A stretch of 64,000 nt of DNA from Romanomermis culicivorax (lineage: Eukaryota; Nematoda; Enoplea; Mermithida; Mermithidae), in the NCBI GenBank assembly GCA_963922205.1, contig CAWUHX010000085.1:620001-684000 (forward strand), read 5' to 3'. This document shows, one piece after another, positions 12,801-23,951 of this stretch. How positions within the stretch are numbered: position 1 is the stretch's first letter; every line of letters starts with the position of its first letter. Below the pieces are notes generated by a model. The model was not told the origin of the DNA, did not search any database, and saw only the letters and a program-made list of their open reading frames with translations. Made by a program: the position numbers and the translations under genes.

Positions 12801-14563
12801 TATGGAACTTCAATCAGTTGGTTATAACATGGTTGAAATGTGGGAATGTAAACTGTTACAACAAATTCATTCAAATCCTCAAACTAAAACATTTTTTGCT
12901 ACAGTTGAAATACCTGAACCTACAAACTTTCGAGAAGGTACAATTTCAAAACATATTTTTTTCATTTTGTCAGAAGCTTTGTTATTGTTGTTTCTAGCTT
13001 TCTTCGGTGGTCGAACTAATGCCATAAAATTATACCACAAAATTAAGTACAATGAATATGGAACACCCAGCGAAAAGATCAATTACGTGGATGTGTGCAG
13101 TTTATACCTGTTGGTCAAAAAATATGGGAAATACCTCACAGGTCATCCAAAAATCTTTACTGAAGGTTTTGAAGAGGTCAGCTCAATTTCCCAACCTTAT
13201 GAGGGATTCATCAAATGCATGGTTTTACCACCTTACAACTTCTTGCATCCTGTTCTACCATATCAATATAGTGATAAACTACTGTTCCCTTTATGCAAAA
13301 CTTGTAGGCATATCTCGCAAAAGACCATATGGGACCACAATGACCAATATCGGGCATTAGATGGTACATGGGTTACGGTAGAATTATACAAAGCCTTAGA
13401 GAAAGGATATAAGGTATATTGTTACTGTAATAATTTGCCTTTTGCATACAGGTATTTTTATTTTTGTTTTAGATCCTCAAGATTTTTGAAGTTTGGCATT
13501 ATGATAACATTGAACAACATCATCTAACCAGTAACGGTGATGGTGGTTTATTCATTCAATACGTCAACACTTTTATGAAAATGAAACTAGTAAGTTATAT
13601 ATTTTTTAAAATGCAGTCAATTTGGATCACTGGTTTTTATAAGAAAGTGAAGGCTACCCTGCTAGAGCTGAGACTGATGAGCAAAAATGTGAATATGAAA
13701 TGCAGGTCTACAATGGAGATATTATTTCATTAGACTCCTCGAAAATTTCAAAAAATCCTGGAAAGAGAGCTTTGGCCAAATTAATGCTAAATTTGTTTTG
13801 GGGAAAGGTAATTTTGCATAATTTTTGTATAGTTATTTCATGTTTTGAGTTTGGTCAATGAAACAATATGGATAAGACTATTATTCACAATGCACCTAAG
13901 GAATATTTTGAACTCGTAATGAATGTTGTCAATGTTATTAAAAATGTTAGATGAATCAATGAGCAAATAGTGTCAACAATTCATTGTCAACATGATGATT
14001 TTGCCCAGGTTATGGGCAATACTAATGCCATTATAGCACCTTATACGGCAGCTCAGGCTCAACTTAAGTTATATTCTTACATCGAAGGATTAAAAATTCG
14101 AGTATTGTATTTTGATACAGACAGTATTATTTACTTGTCATTGGTTGACAAACAACAATATCAAGTACCGACAAGTTGGTACTTGGGTGAAAGGACTGAT
14201 GAACTACGTGAATATGGTTCTGGATCCTACAGTACGGAATTCATCAGTGGGGGTCCTGAAAATTATGCTTACAGACTGTTTAGTCCAACTACCAAACAAT
14301 ATCATCAGGTGATCAAGGTTCATGGTATTACTTTGTCATCAGACGCTATGAAAAAAGTTAATTTTTATTCACTACACCGAATGGTTTTTGCTTTTATAAA
14401 AAACAATGGACAAGAAGAAGTGGATGTGCACCATCTTCGCATTGCGTGCCAGCAAGATTGTAAAGTTGTTACCCGTAAAACTTTGAAAAAATTTAGGGTT
14501 GTATATGATAAACGTGTTTTGAAACATAATTTTTGTACATTTGCTTATGGTTGGACTAAATGA
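9867..14563 (+). pseudogene. Polinton/Maverick family-B DNA polymerase, decayed
   Basis: This is a protein-primed type B DNA polymerase remnant that would have replicated the Polinton. Successive blocks follow the family order: an acidic N-terminus (9867), a conserved N-terminal domain (10026-10499), a cysteine-rich zinc region (11240-11500) and the exonuclease motif FYDFETTQ (about 11570). An exo II-like block ending in a stop lies near 11810, then YGYNAMKP (12150), EFYGCYWHHCP (12690) and FFGGRTNAIKLY (13000). Motif A is DVCSLY (13090), motif B NPGKRALAKLMLN (13755-13795) and motif C VLYFDTDSIIY (14100-14130), followed by the usual C-terminus YDKRVL. Several gaps look like short GT-AG introns. 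In-frame stops (TAA at 10005, others near 10498 and 10505) and frame changes around 11500 and 11600-12130 show that it is inactive. A poly(A) signal AATAAA lies at 14573-14578. Confidence 0.85.
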
Positions 14564-14589
14564 TCATTTTACAATAAACAAATTTCTAT

Positions 14590-16049
14590 AAAAGACCTTT
14601 TGGTCACTTTTCTCCAGGTAATCAACTTTACATGCATGCACCCATAGGAATAATGTTTCATCATGTATAGACTTTTTCGAGATATTACTTATAGAACAGA
14701 CCGTTACTAACCAATCCGACCAATCTGACAACTACTGACTGGTATGATTGTTCAGGAATGGGACCTCCGACCATATTTATGCACACAGGTGGCGCCCTTT
14801 TGTCAAAGGGGGTCCTGGGGCACAAATTTTTGAAAGACTTCCTCTGCCCACGGAGGAAATTATTTTTTATACATGCTTTCTTTTTTTTCCATTTTTTGTT
14901 CACTTTAGTTTTCCTCTTCCATTTTTTGTTCATCATCAATTTTCCTTTTCCATCTACAGTAACATGACTACTACCCTAATTCCACCATTACCGTAATCCA
15001 AAAATTACCATAATTCTACTATTTCAGTAACTCTAGAACATGCATGCTTAACCATACCCCCTTATAAATCGACAAAAAATCGACCGTATATGTTTACCAT
15101 ACCCCCCTATAAATCGGCCAAAAATGACAAATTATAGGGGGTACACAAAAGTGTAACAAAGAGTGAAATTTTGTAAGATCTCATTTATCCGACTAATGTA
15201 AAAAATATGTTTTTTATTTCTGTACAAATAGGTTTTCTTTCGCTGCAATTTCAGTTACTTTCATTAAGTACTTTGTTTTCATCTTTTTCTCTGCAATCAG
15301 TTACTTTCATTAAGTACTTTGTTTTTATCTTTTTCTATTGTTTAACCTTCATTCCGAGAAACACCAAAAATCTACACACACATAATAATTACAAAAATAT
15401 CCAACAATAGGCCTGCGCAAACAGCAGGGCCCTTTTCAATAATCCACATGAAATCATGCAAAAGCCCAAATGTATGCAAAACACGAGCTGTGCATGCTCA
15501 CAGGTGACAATTTACAGTAACTGCACAGTATGGCACCTGTGCACGGGGATGGGTGGTCCAAAAGACTGCCCAATTTTGATTGGTTCGACAACTACGTCCA
15601 TATGGATAGTCACCAGAATCACGAGAACACGAGAATCAAGGAGATTCTCATTCTTATTTTTGGACGACTTTTGGTTCTCACGCTTATGTTTTGGGACCAT
15701 TTTTTCGAGGGTAGGGTCATCTTTACAACACGCTGTAATTGTCGACTTTTTCAAGCACCAGGGAACCTGCCCTATGGCCAAGGACGATCGGATCGTCATC
15801 CTTTGCCCACCTTTGGGGCTTTTGCATCGCATACATTATACCTGTGTACGTGCAGCTTTTCTCTCAACCATCAGAAAGGCGGACTTTTCTTACTCGAACC
15901 ATAATTTCGTGTAAGATTCAATTTGTTATTGTTTTTTAAATATTAAAATATCCAAAAGCCCCCCTTTTCGCATTTCCACATCATATCGGCGTGACAAAAG
16001 ATAGGGATATGCTTAACCATACCCCAATATATGGGCCAGCCTTACTACT
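14590..16049. repeat. right terminal inverted repeat of Polinton A
   Basis: Reading the minus strand, this segment matches the left terminal repeat of element B. The shared pieces are the outer tip, a tract containing several copies of CGATTTATAGG-like sequence, the AATTCTAC(C/T)ATTACGGTAA-type region, and a block containing GGTGCCACCTGCAGG-like sequence. Only one copy of the ~565-bp inner unit is present here, against three in element B. The outer part is split by an insertion at 15152-16000. Confidence 0.75.
15152..16000. mobile_element. 849-bp insertion in the Polinton A terminal repeat
   Basis: The terminal repeat is contiguous in element B but here is interrupted between two copies of ACAAAAG (15145-15151 and 15994-16000), consistent with a 7-bp target duplication. 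I see no terminal inverted repeats or recognisable protein inside. A 48-50-bp tandem duplication containing AGTTACTTTCATTAAGTACTT occupies about 15246-15343. The 152-codon frame at 15456-15914 has no motif I know. Deletion in element B is the alternative explanation. Confidence 0.5.
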
Positions 16050-16055
16050 AAAAGG

Positions 16056-16518
16056 TAAACCAATAGCATTCTAACTCCCAACCAAATCAAACCTCCTGCC
16101 TCTCACACTAGCTGAAAAATAGTGAGAGAGTCATACCATAGTCATTTCCAGAAGTATAAAGAAACCTGGGGTTGGTTGCACTAGCCCAACATGAGGACAG
16201 TCTCAACATCGGGATTAAATTGATGATCCTGAGTTTGAGCTGATTGCAATGTCCAAATTATTTTATTCCGGTGTACAAACAATACTCACTTCAGGATCAA
16301 CTAATACCAAGGTTTAAGTTCGAGTTTGGGAATCGCACAAATTTTATATTTATTTGCTTTAGAAATAGGAAAATTATGTGAAAATGTTAGCACAACCTGA
16401 CAGCTCGAGCTGGGGATAATCTCCACATGGAGCTCCTTATAGTCTTGATGGCATTCAAATCATACTGAACTTGAGATCAAACCGAGTCGCCTTTTTGTTC
16501 GCCCTGAGCTCGAGATCA
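16056..16518. other. flank between Polinton A and the foldback element
   Basis: There is no gene. GGTTGCAC and GAGCTCGAG-like words recur, and similar words occur near 57630. Confidence 0.4.
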
Positions 16519-18384
16519 GGGCCCGGTTGCACAACTGTTACCTTCGACGAGGGTTCGACCTTCGCGGGTAGGTTCGAGCTTCGCTGCAACCTTCCGGTTG
16601 CACAATAAAACTTAAAATGGAGGTACGACCTTCGTCGAAGGTTCGACCTTCATTTACTGTGTAAGCAAAGGATCGAGCTAGAGCTGCCCTTCGTGCGAAG
16701 GTCACAGCTTTTTGGCAATATTTAACTGTTAATTCATGGTGAAAATAGCTTATTCTTGGGCTTAATCAGCATTTTATGTGATTTTTTCCTTTCGTAACGT
16801 TAAATTGATGTCACGCTGGCGTTTTCCCTTAGATTAGTGCCATGTGTTTGGTTTCTTAAGGCCTGTTTATACTCCACGCGAGCGTGCACAAATGAAATTA
16901 GGAACAAATGCACGCGCAAAAGCGCGTAGCAAATGCTTTCGCTGGAGCAGCGAGAACAAAAACGCGAGCATTCTATGTTGTTCCTTCTTCTAGATGAAAG
17001 ATTAACTTGTTAATCTAAAGTACCATTCATACTGTACTGTGATATGTATTTTCCAAGTGTAGACGGGACAAAGTTAGTTGTATCCTAGCCAGAGTTTCCA
17101 AGCAATCTTTTTCAAAACTCGTTTTCTGTGAACTTTTTGGACTCGTGTAGGAATTTTTTTTACTCACGCAACTCTGTGTGAAAAGTTTAGCGTTAATTTT
17201 TTATGGAGATTGTGTTCAAAAGCTAGAAACCGATTTTTTCGCCGAAATAGTTTTTAAGTGAAAATTGTTTATTCGCGAGATGCTATTGTATAAAATGTAC
17301 AAGCAATAAAATTTGAATAAAAATCCATCAAAGTATGTTATTCTATATACCAGCGTCGACACAAAAATCACAATTAGCATTTTTGCATGATAGTATGATC
17401 AACCCAAAAACCTAATGCCCCCCAACCAGTGTTTTTTTGTGCCAAAACATGGCTTTTTGCACAAAAAAATTGGAATGGCACAAAAAATTTTGAGCCTTTG
17501 TGCCGATTGGCACAAAATTTTGGACTGGTCAAACATTAAATTTCCTTGATTTTTAGACATTCTGGGGGCTGAAAATACAAAAATTTTCAGCGCTTTGCAC
17601 GGAGCCAAGGAATATAATATTTCCTATTCGTATATTTGACCCGAACGCGAACAATTTCTCTTCGAACAGTGTATTAGTATCATTGCAGCAAAGTTTATAG
17701 GCTGTCAATAACTGATGAATGAAAAGACATTCTGAATATTCTTTGTTTAATTCAGTCAGATTCGGATTTAAAACTGAAATTCTTACTTTTTGTCTTTGAT
17801 TGAGTGGTTGTTGGGTATAGGGTTGACCAAGTCGAGGGTGGGTGTCCCAACATTTGGGTATAGGGTTGACCAAGTTGGGGGTGGGGGTCCCCTCCCCCAA
17901 CCTCCCCCCAATTACAGGTATGTTTCTGACGAAAAAAACGAAAAATTTTAAAAAACTTCCAACTTAAACTTTTGGTCAGTTCGGCGTCCTAATTTTCGCG
18001 CTTCCAGTCATTCATAACCTTAAATTATACATTTATAACCATATAACTTGAACGTTTATAACCGTAATTAGCGCCTCATTTTTGCAATAACCCTCTCTGA
18101 CTGAATTGCACAGGTTTTATTTTTCTTCGGCACGACAGAAATAAATTAGATACAGTATAACTCACCAATCCATACAGAATAGTAGAAACAGCTTTACTTG
18201 TGGATCGGAATACAAAGAAGGTTCGACCTTCACCGCAAAGGTCGGACCTTCGAAGGTTCGACCTTCGCTCCGATTGTGCAACTGGAACGAAGGTCGTACC
18301 TTGGAAGGTTTTACCTTCGCTCAAAGGTACGACCTTCGGCGAAGGTTCTACCTTCATGAAGGTAACAGTTGTGCAACTCAGCCC
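16519..18384. mobile_element. foldback element with ACCTTCG arrays
   Basis: Both ends carry GGGC...GTTGCACAACTGTTACCTTC in inverted orientation (left from 16519; right end GCCC at 18384). Inside each end is an array of alternating GACCTTCG and CGAAGGTC words (about 16540-16705 and 18213-18362), which could fold into long hairpins. The flanks are AGATCA on the left and AGATCC on the right, a possible imperfect target duplication. No transposase is present; the centre contains another dispersed repeat (17400-17925). This is a non-autonomous element of foldback type. Confidence 0.65.
17400..17925. repeat. dispersed repeat, inverted partner of 30590-30970
   Basis: The part from about 17430 to 17795 is the reverse complement of about 30590-30970 with high similarity. 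Shared words include GAATATTC(A/T)GAATG-type sequence, TGACCAG(C/T)C and the TTGGCAC/GTGCCAA palindrome. The right end is AATTACAGGTATG next to G/C runs. Confidence 0.6.
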
Positions 18385-18744
18385 AGATCCCTTTAGTGCA
18401 ACTGGGCCTTGGTCACAGTCATTGGGCACCGATCTGCAAATGGGAGAACATGGTAAAGCATACAAAACCGCTTCTGATTCAGCCGTGCCTATATCAGGGG
18501 TGTGTGCCTAATCCCGTACCCGGTTCTCACCGACTACTGGCACTCCCAAGGCAATGGTACAACTTTTTTGAAAGCAGGATGGGAGTGACGGGGATGGGTG
18601 AAATTGCTTCCCGTCTGCCATCCTGCAAGCTTGCACTCTTTCTTTCTGCAAATTTAAGTTTAAATCCAAATACTGTGAATGATGCTAATTTGTTGAATAG
18701 TTAAATAGAAGAGAATAAATTTGTTTATATTGTGTTTTTCTTGA

Positions 18745-18956
18745 AATGCTTGTAAATAATGAAAGTGGAAAGCAAGTAGTATTTCAGATTTTCTAATGAA
18801 CAATATGTCATATTGAACTGGAAATTTGTCAGCATTGTGGTCTCACCTTCAGCGATTTTTCGACTTTAAAATTTTACAGTAAGAGCTCCATGTAAACGAT
18901 TTTGTTGACAGTACTGATTTGTGTCACTTTTCTATATGGAAGCATTTTATAAAGAA
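18745..18956 (-). repeat. ~215-bp MITE, copy 1
   Basis: This is the reverse complement of copies at 32136-32346 and 63788-64000. Shared words are GCTTCCA(A)ATAGAAAAGTGACA, ATCGTTTACA and CTGAAATACTACTTGCTTTCCA. The two ends form an imperfect inverted repeat around AAATGCTTCC. Confidence 0.65.
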
Positions 18957-19699
18957 CTGACTATAGTTGTAATCAGTAGAACTTACGGAGTGAATTCTAT
19001 ACGATATGTTATATAGAAAAAAGTGAAGGAAACATATCTTGCACAATCGATTTAGTTCTAAGAAAACTTTGCGCTGTAGCCTTTTATAAAAACTGAGACA
19101 GATTTCATGTGTCACTTTCCCAGAGTTGATTCCTGTTATTGACACTAAAAATAGCAAAAAAGTTCAACGCAGTTAGTAGCACAGGTAGGAAGAACATGGC
19201 GGGTACATACTATCGCAAGGGTTTTGAAACTGGAAAATTTGTTATGAAAAAAAATTTTGGGTCAACCTTTTTTGAATTTTTGGTCTCAAAAAACGCCAAA
19301 AAACCAAGGTCCACCCCTGTACCCTCCTCAAAATTTCGGAGATGCACATGTTTGGCTGGAAAGGGTGTTGATGCATTCAGCTGGAGAATATACTTTCCAC
19401 AGACATGGAAAATGTTTTTTGAGAAAGAATGAAAATCCAATAAAACGAAGGTGAATTTTTTCCAACTTTAAGCCAAGTTCTCAAAAATCTAGTCCACTTC
19501 TTTAACTGGCTTGGCAACCATCCAAGCAAGTATATTGTTATTTTTTCTGCCCCATCGGGGCATTTTTAATAAACTAGTCCACCTCCTTTTGGTGGGCCTC
19601 AGCCATGCATGAAAACCTTTATAGAAGCACATTAAAGTTTTAAATTTAGTCATCATCACATCAAAGAAAAAATATAAAACAATGCTACGAATTCTCGCT

Positions 19700-20960
19700 T
19701 TCCGTAAAAGTAAAAGATGTGTAAACTACATCGAACCTAAAACACGTTGTAAACATAGTGTAGAGTGACCGTTTCCATTGAATCTCCTATGATCAAGAAC
19801 CCGTCATCCCAAAAAAACCGTAGAAATACCTCGATTTACACACAGAATTTTTTTTGTGAATTGGCTGTGTCCATTAAATTTCCCACGGTCAGATACCTCT
19901 TCCCCCAAAAATGACAGAAATACATTTGTATTCACTCAATATAATTTTGTGTGTAAAATGATCGCATCCATCAAATTCTCCGACGTCGAAAACCCCTTCC
20001 ACATAAAATCACGAAAATACGCTTGTTGACACCCGGGATAATTTTTTTACGTTAAGCGACCGCATTCACTGAATTCCCCGTGGTCCAAAATTCCTTGCCC
20101 CATATCATCACAAAAAAAAACGCTTGTTTACACCAGAGATAATTTTTCGTGTAGAATGACCACGTCCATCGAATTCCCAATAGTCAAAAACCTTCTCCTC
20201 CAAAAAGTCATGGGAGTACCTCCATTTAAATGAATGATGATTTTTTTTGTCAAGTGACTGCATCCATTGAATTCGCTTCGGTCGAAAACCTCTTCCACCA
20301 AAAATCACGAAAATACGCTTACACCCGGGATAATTTTTTGTGTATAGTGATCACATTCATTAAATTCCTTGCTGTCGAAAACCCCTTAATCAAAATTATC
20401 ACTGAAATACGCTTATTTACACCCGCAATAATTTTTTGTGTAAAGTGAATTGAATTAAATTTCCCATAGTCAAAAACCCCTTCCACCAAAAAATTACAAA
20501 AATACGCATGTTTACATCCAGAATAATTTTTCGTGTAAAGTGACTGCGTCAATCGAATTCCCAATGGTCGAAAACCCTTTCCTCCAAAAATTCACAGGAG
20601 CATCCTCATTTACATCAATGATGATTTTTTTGTATAAAGTGACTGCGTCCATTGAATTCCTAGCGGTTAAAAATCCCTTCCACCTGTAAAAATCGCGGAA
20701 ATACGCTGGTTTACACTTGGGATAATTTGTTTTTGTGTAAAGTGATCGCATCCATTGAATTCCCAATGGTCGAAAGCCCCTCCTGAAAAAAGACCACAAA
20801 AATACCTTTAATTTACGCGCAGGATAATTTTACACTAATTTCATTGAATTATTGTGATCTAAGACCCCTTGCGCCCAATAGTCGAAAAAATACGGTTGTT
20901 TACATCAAAGATAATTTTTGGTGTAAGGTGATGCACGGAAGCCCCTTCCACCAAAAAATT
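19700..20960. repeat. ~97-bp satellite array, about 12 units
   Basis: The word TCCATTGAATTCCC or a variant recurs at about 19776, 19870, 19969, 20068, 20167, 20264, 20353, 20447, 20550, 20649, 20753 and 20840. GGTCGAAAACCCCTTCC and GTTTACACCCGGGATAAT-like blocks lie at fixed offsets. Units are diverged. Minus-strand open frames in this stretch reflect the repeat. Confidence 0.8.
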
Positions 20961-21303
20961 ACGAAATAATTTGGACAAAAAAATGATGCAGCAGATGAAT
21001 CTCGCCAATCTGTTGAGTTTCTTTTTATCAAACTTAAACATATTAGTGACCATGCAATGCAGCTATAAAACGACAAATATAGCTTGATAAATTTTTTACC
21101 TACATTTGGAGGGAGCTCTCAACATATATGTATTATGCAAGGTAGGAACTGTAGTTGAAATTAGGAACCTTTTTCTTTTTTAAGAATATGCAATACATCA
21201 GCATGAGTAATTTGGTTCCCTTTACCCCCCAGAGGTGCCAGTCAAATAAAAACTTTTTAGCATTGTTAAACAAAAGATATATTCTAAAACGATATACTCG
21301 TAG

Positions 21304-21949
21304 AGCCGTAGGCATACTTGACCGGTTTTTTTGCGGCCGCAAATTTTGCAGCCCGCAATTGCGGGTCGGTTGCGGCTCTCACAATGGCATACTTTTCTGC
21401 GGTTCCGCAAAAATGCGGAACCGGAAAACCGCAATTGTAAGCATAGTTAACCGCAATTTCGAACCGGAAATTACTTAAGAGATGCAAGGTTGTAAGTTTC
21501 CGAATCCAAAAGCGTCAAAATGCTTGGGTATGCTCCAAATTGCATGGAAAAGCATCCGTAGGCACATTATAAACGTTTTTAAAAATGGGGAAAATTTTTG
21601 GAAAATGAGGAAAAAAATTTTGGGTCCGGTTCTCATGTGGAAAAAATCAACCGCTCTAAAAATATCATGTTTTAAAAGCTTAAAAACACTAAAATAAACC
21701 GTCTATGAGCATTTTTAAGCGAAAAAAGACTTTAGAAAATTGGGAAAAAAATTTTTACCCCTACCGCCATTTGACGAAAAAGCCGGCGGGAAAAACAATG
21801 TTCACCAAAATACATCTTTTCAATTTCCGATTCCTTGCGGGTCGAATCTCGCCAATCTGTTGAGTTGCGGGTCGCAATTTTTGAAAACCGCAAAAAAGTA
21901 TGCGAGCCGCAGACTTTTTCGCCCGTTGCGGCTAAGTATGCCTACGGCT
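21304..21949. mobile_element. 646-bp MITE with GCGG/CCGC-rich subterminal regions
   Basis: The left end AGCCGTAGGCATACTT and the right end AAGTATGCCTACGGCT are perfect inverted repeats of 16 bp. Both subterminal regions are dense in TTGCGG/CCGCAA words. There is no transposase and no clear target duplication. The 22-bp word AATCTCGCCAATCTGTTGAGTT occurs both inside (about 21845) and outside (about 20999). Confidence 0.65.
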
Positions 21950-22868
21950 TAAATCCTCATAAATATTCTTTTTCTTTCGTAATTTTTTACCGAAACGTCT
22001 GGGAAGCCTTGACAAAGATTTCTGAAAGTTTTCGACCTGTGCCCGTATATATTCTATATAAGAACAGATATTGGCTTTGTGAAAGTTTTTCAACGAATTT
22101 TTTGCAATTTTAAAAAAATGTGAAATGGTCAACTTTAAATATCTTCATAAATGGTCTTTTTATTTTTTTGCTGGGATTCGTAGGAGGCCTTGGAGCACAT
22201 GCGTGTAAATTTTGAGCCGGGTCCCGCAACATCTTGTGAAGCAGGTGCTGGAAATATGTAGGCAAATTTTGAAATCTAATTTCCAAAGTTTTTTGACTTT
22301 AAAAGCATAGTTCGTAGACCGAGTGTGTTGTATTGGAATTCCATATGCACGCCAGGAGTGAGCATCATCTCCTCTACTTAATACAAAAAACTGCTTGGTG
22401 AAAGGTCAAAAATACAGAGAGCTGTAGTTCTTCAAGTAAAAGTGGTCAATTTTTGTCAAATTCATAAATTTTTGAAACAACCTTGATAATTCAGCGAATT
22501 TTTGATTTTGTGTAAAGCGATTTGCACCATTGAACTCAGCGTGAAAAGTTGTATCATACGTGTAAAAGTCGCCCTATGTTATTTTTTGACGTGTCCGACG
22601 TTAGTGCATACTACGGTCGATGCTAACAGAGATTGACTCTTAAAAAGGCTGCGTTTGCCGAAACTCCGCTCGCTGCAACGCTGATTTCAAAATGAATGGA
22701 GTATAAAACTAAGCGGATTTACGGATGAAAAGCCAGTTTTTAAGCTTCATGTCGTCAACAAAATTCAAAACACATTCGACACATGTAGCCATTCAGTGTA
22801 TGTATTACATAGGTTTACAATTGTACAAAGTTCGCTAAAATTTTAAATAAGACAATTTCAAGTCTATT
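21950..22868. other. no recognised gene; 3' flank of COQ10
   Basis: The region is AT-rich with no supported coding frame. The right part is probably the 3' untranslated region of the minus-strand COQ10 gene. Confidence 0.4.
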
Positions 22869-23951
22869 TTACGACTCTTGTTTCAAAATCTTTGGCCTCA
22901 TTTGGCTGTCTTTAATCGAAGCCGGACCGTATACACGTTTCGCTCTACTCAAGAAAGCTTGTACCATGGTTTTGACTATCTCATCGAAGACTATATGCGA
23001 TAAATTGGCATAAATGACGGACCGAAATTCAAATTTAACCTGCAAAAATTCGCACTTTACAACCGAGACGCAAGGCAGGTAAGATTTATACTTACGCTAA
23101 ACTTTAATGTGCAACTTTGACTATTGCCAACTACACCGGGACTGAATTTCCAAGTCGTAATTAAAGTTTCGAATAGCTTGCCGTCCGCGCAGACAGACTA
23201 CAAAATAAGCAAATGAGGACACGTGCAAACACGTCATCAGAAGTATTTCCTCATTTTACCATGACTAACTCGGGCTTTTTGAGCGTCAAATTCGATCTAT
23301 ATGATTCTACGATAGGCGGGAAACCGACTGTCAGATCAGCCTGCGCTGACGCTTCGCCTTGTTTGTTGATTACTCTGGACTTTTTGCACCAGGGTACGAA
23401 TTCCGAATATTTATCGACGTCTGCCACGATATTGTACATCTGCTCCATTGAATATCTAAAAAAACGAAAATATTGCAAAACCATACTTGTAATTGGGGGA
23501 GGCCTTGCCCTCAGTCAGACCTAGTCCCCATATGTTAGGACCCTCCACCCAAATAAAAAAAATGCGGAATTATATAGAATTTTTGGGAAAATTTTCTGCT
23601 TTTCAGGAACCTGCTATTAGGATTTTGTTATTCCCAGTCCCACCCCAATAATTTTGAAGTTACCCCCCTTATTCCAAATAAACGGAGGTTTTCCAGGTAT
23701 GTGCAAAACATAACAAAGTAAGACAAATTGTACCCTAGCAAGCGTTGTTCAACGTATTCTTTGGTTTTATTATTAAAATTGAGCTGCTGTAATTTCGTGA
23801 AATCAAAAAGACAACGCCTAAATATCGTATTTCGAGCTGAATTTCGTTGATATCGGAAATTAAGATATTTAGTATGAACTGAACTGGTCTGATGAAAGTT
23901 CAATATTGTAGAAGCAAGTCTTCGCCTGACAATCAGCTTGTTCAAACGCAT
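22869..23951 (-). CDS. COQ10: coenzyme Q-binding protein COQ10 homologue, four exons
   Basis: COQ10 is a START-domain protein of the mitochondrial inner membrane. It binds coenzyme Q and is needed for efficient respiration. Four minus-strand exons join in frame: 23951-23734, 23455-23260, 23197-23096 and 23039-22869, all with GT-AG introns (228 codons plus TAA). Exon 1 starts with an arginine-rich stretch lacking acidic residues, as expected of a mitochondrial presequence, and ends EYVEQRLLG. Exon 2 holds YNIVADVDKYSEFVPWCKKS and VGFPPIVESY, the family signature. Exon 3 has LITTWKFSPG and exon 4 FEFRSVIYANLSHIVFDEIV. Length and motif order fit the family. The start ATG at 23951 is the first one giving a presequence-like N-terminus. 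No stop or frameshift was seen, so it looks functional. Intron 1 carries a short repeat. Confidence 0.9.
23487..23700. repeat. G/C-run repeat inside COQ10 intron 1
   Basis: The left end is CATACTTGTAATTGGGGG and the right end CCAGGTATG, with C-rich tracts between. It is a member of the family at 1508-1985, inserted within a transcribed host gene. Confidence 0.5.

Larger units (their letters stand above)
9867..16049 (+). mobile_element. Polinton/Maverick element A, right part
   Basis: The polymerase pseudogene is followed directly by a terminal repeat whose reverse complement matches the left end of element B at 35325. The outer tip is GCCTTACTACT ending at 16049, complementary to AGTAGTAAGGC at 35325. 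Polintons typically have 5'-AG and TC/CT-3' type tips and 6-bp target duplications; the 6 bp beyond the tip are AAAAGG. The left end of this copy was not found, so its start is only the first recognisable gene. Confidence 0.7.

Noticed and set aside
15456-15914. 152-codon plus-strand frame and overlapping frames on both strands
   Set aside because: No recognisable domain, lies inside an insertion, and competing frames on both strands are equally long.
19700-20960. Regular ~97-bp repeats resembling a CRISPR-like array
   Set aside because: Units are similar along their whole length with no unique spacers, and the genome is eukaryotic. It is a satellite.
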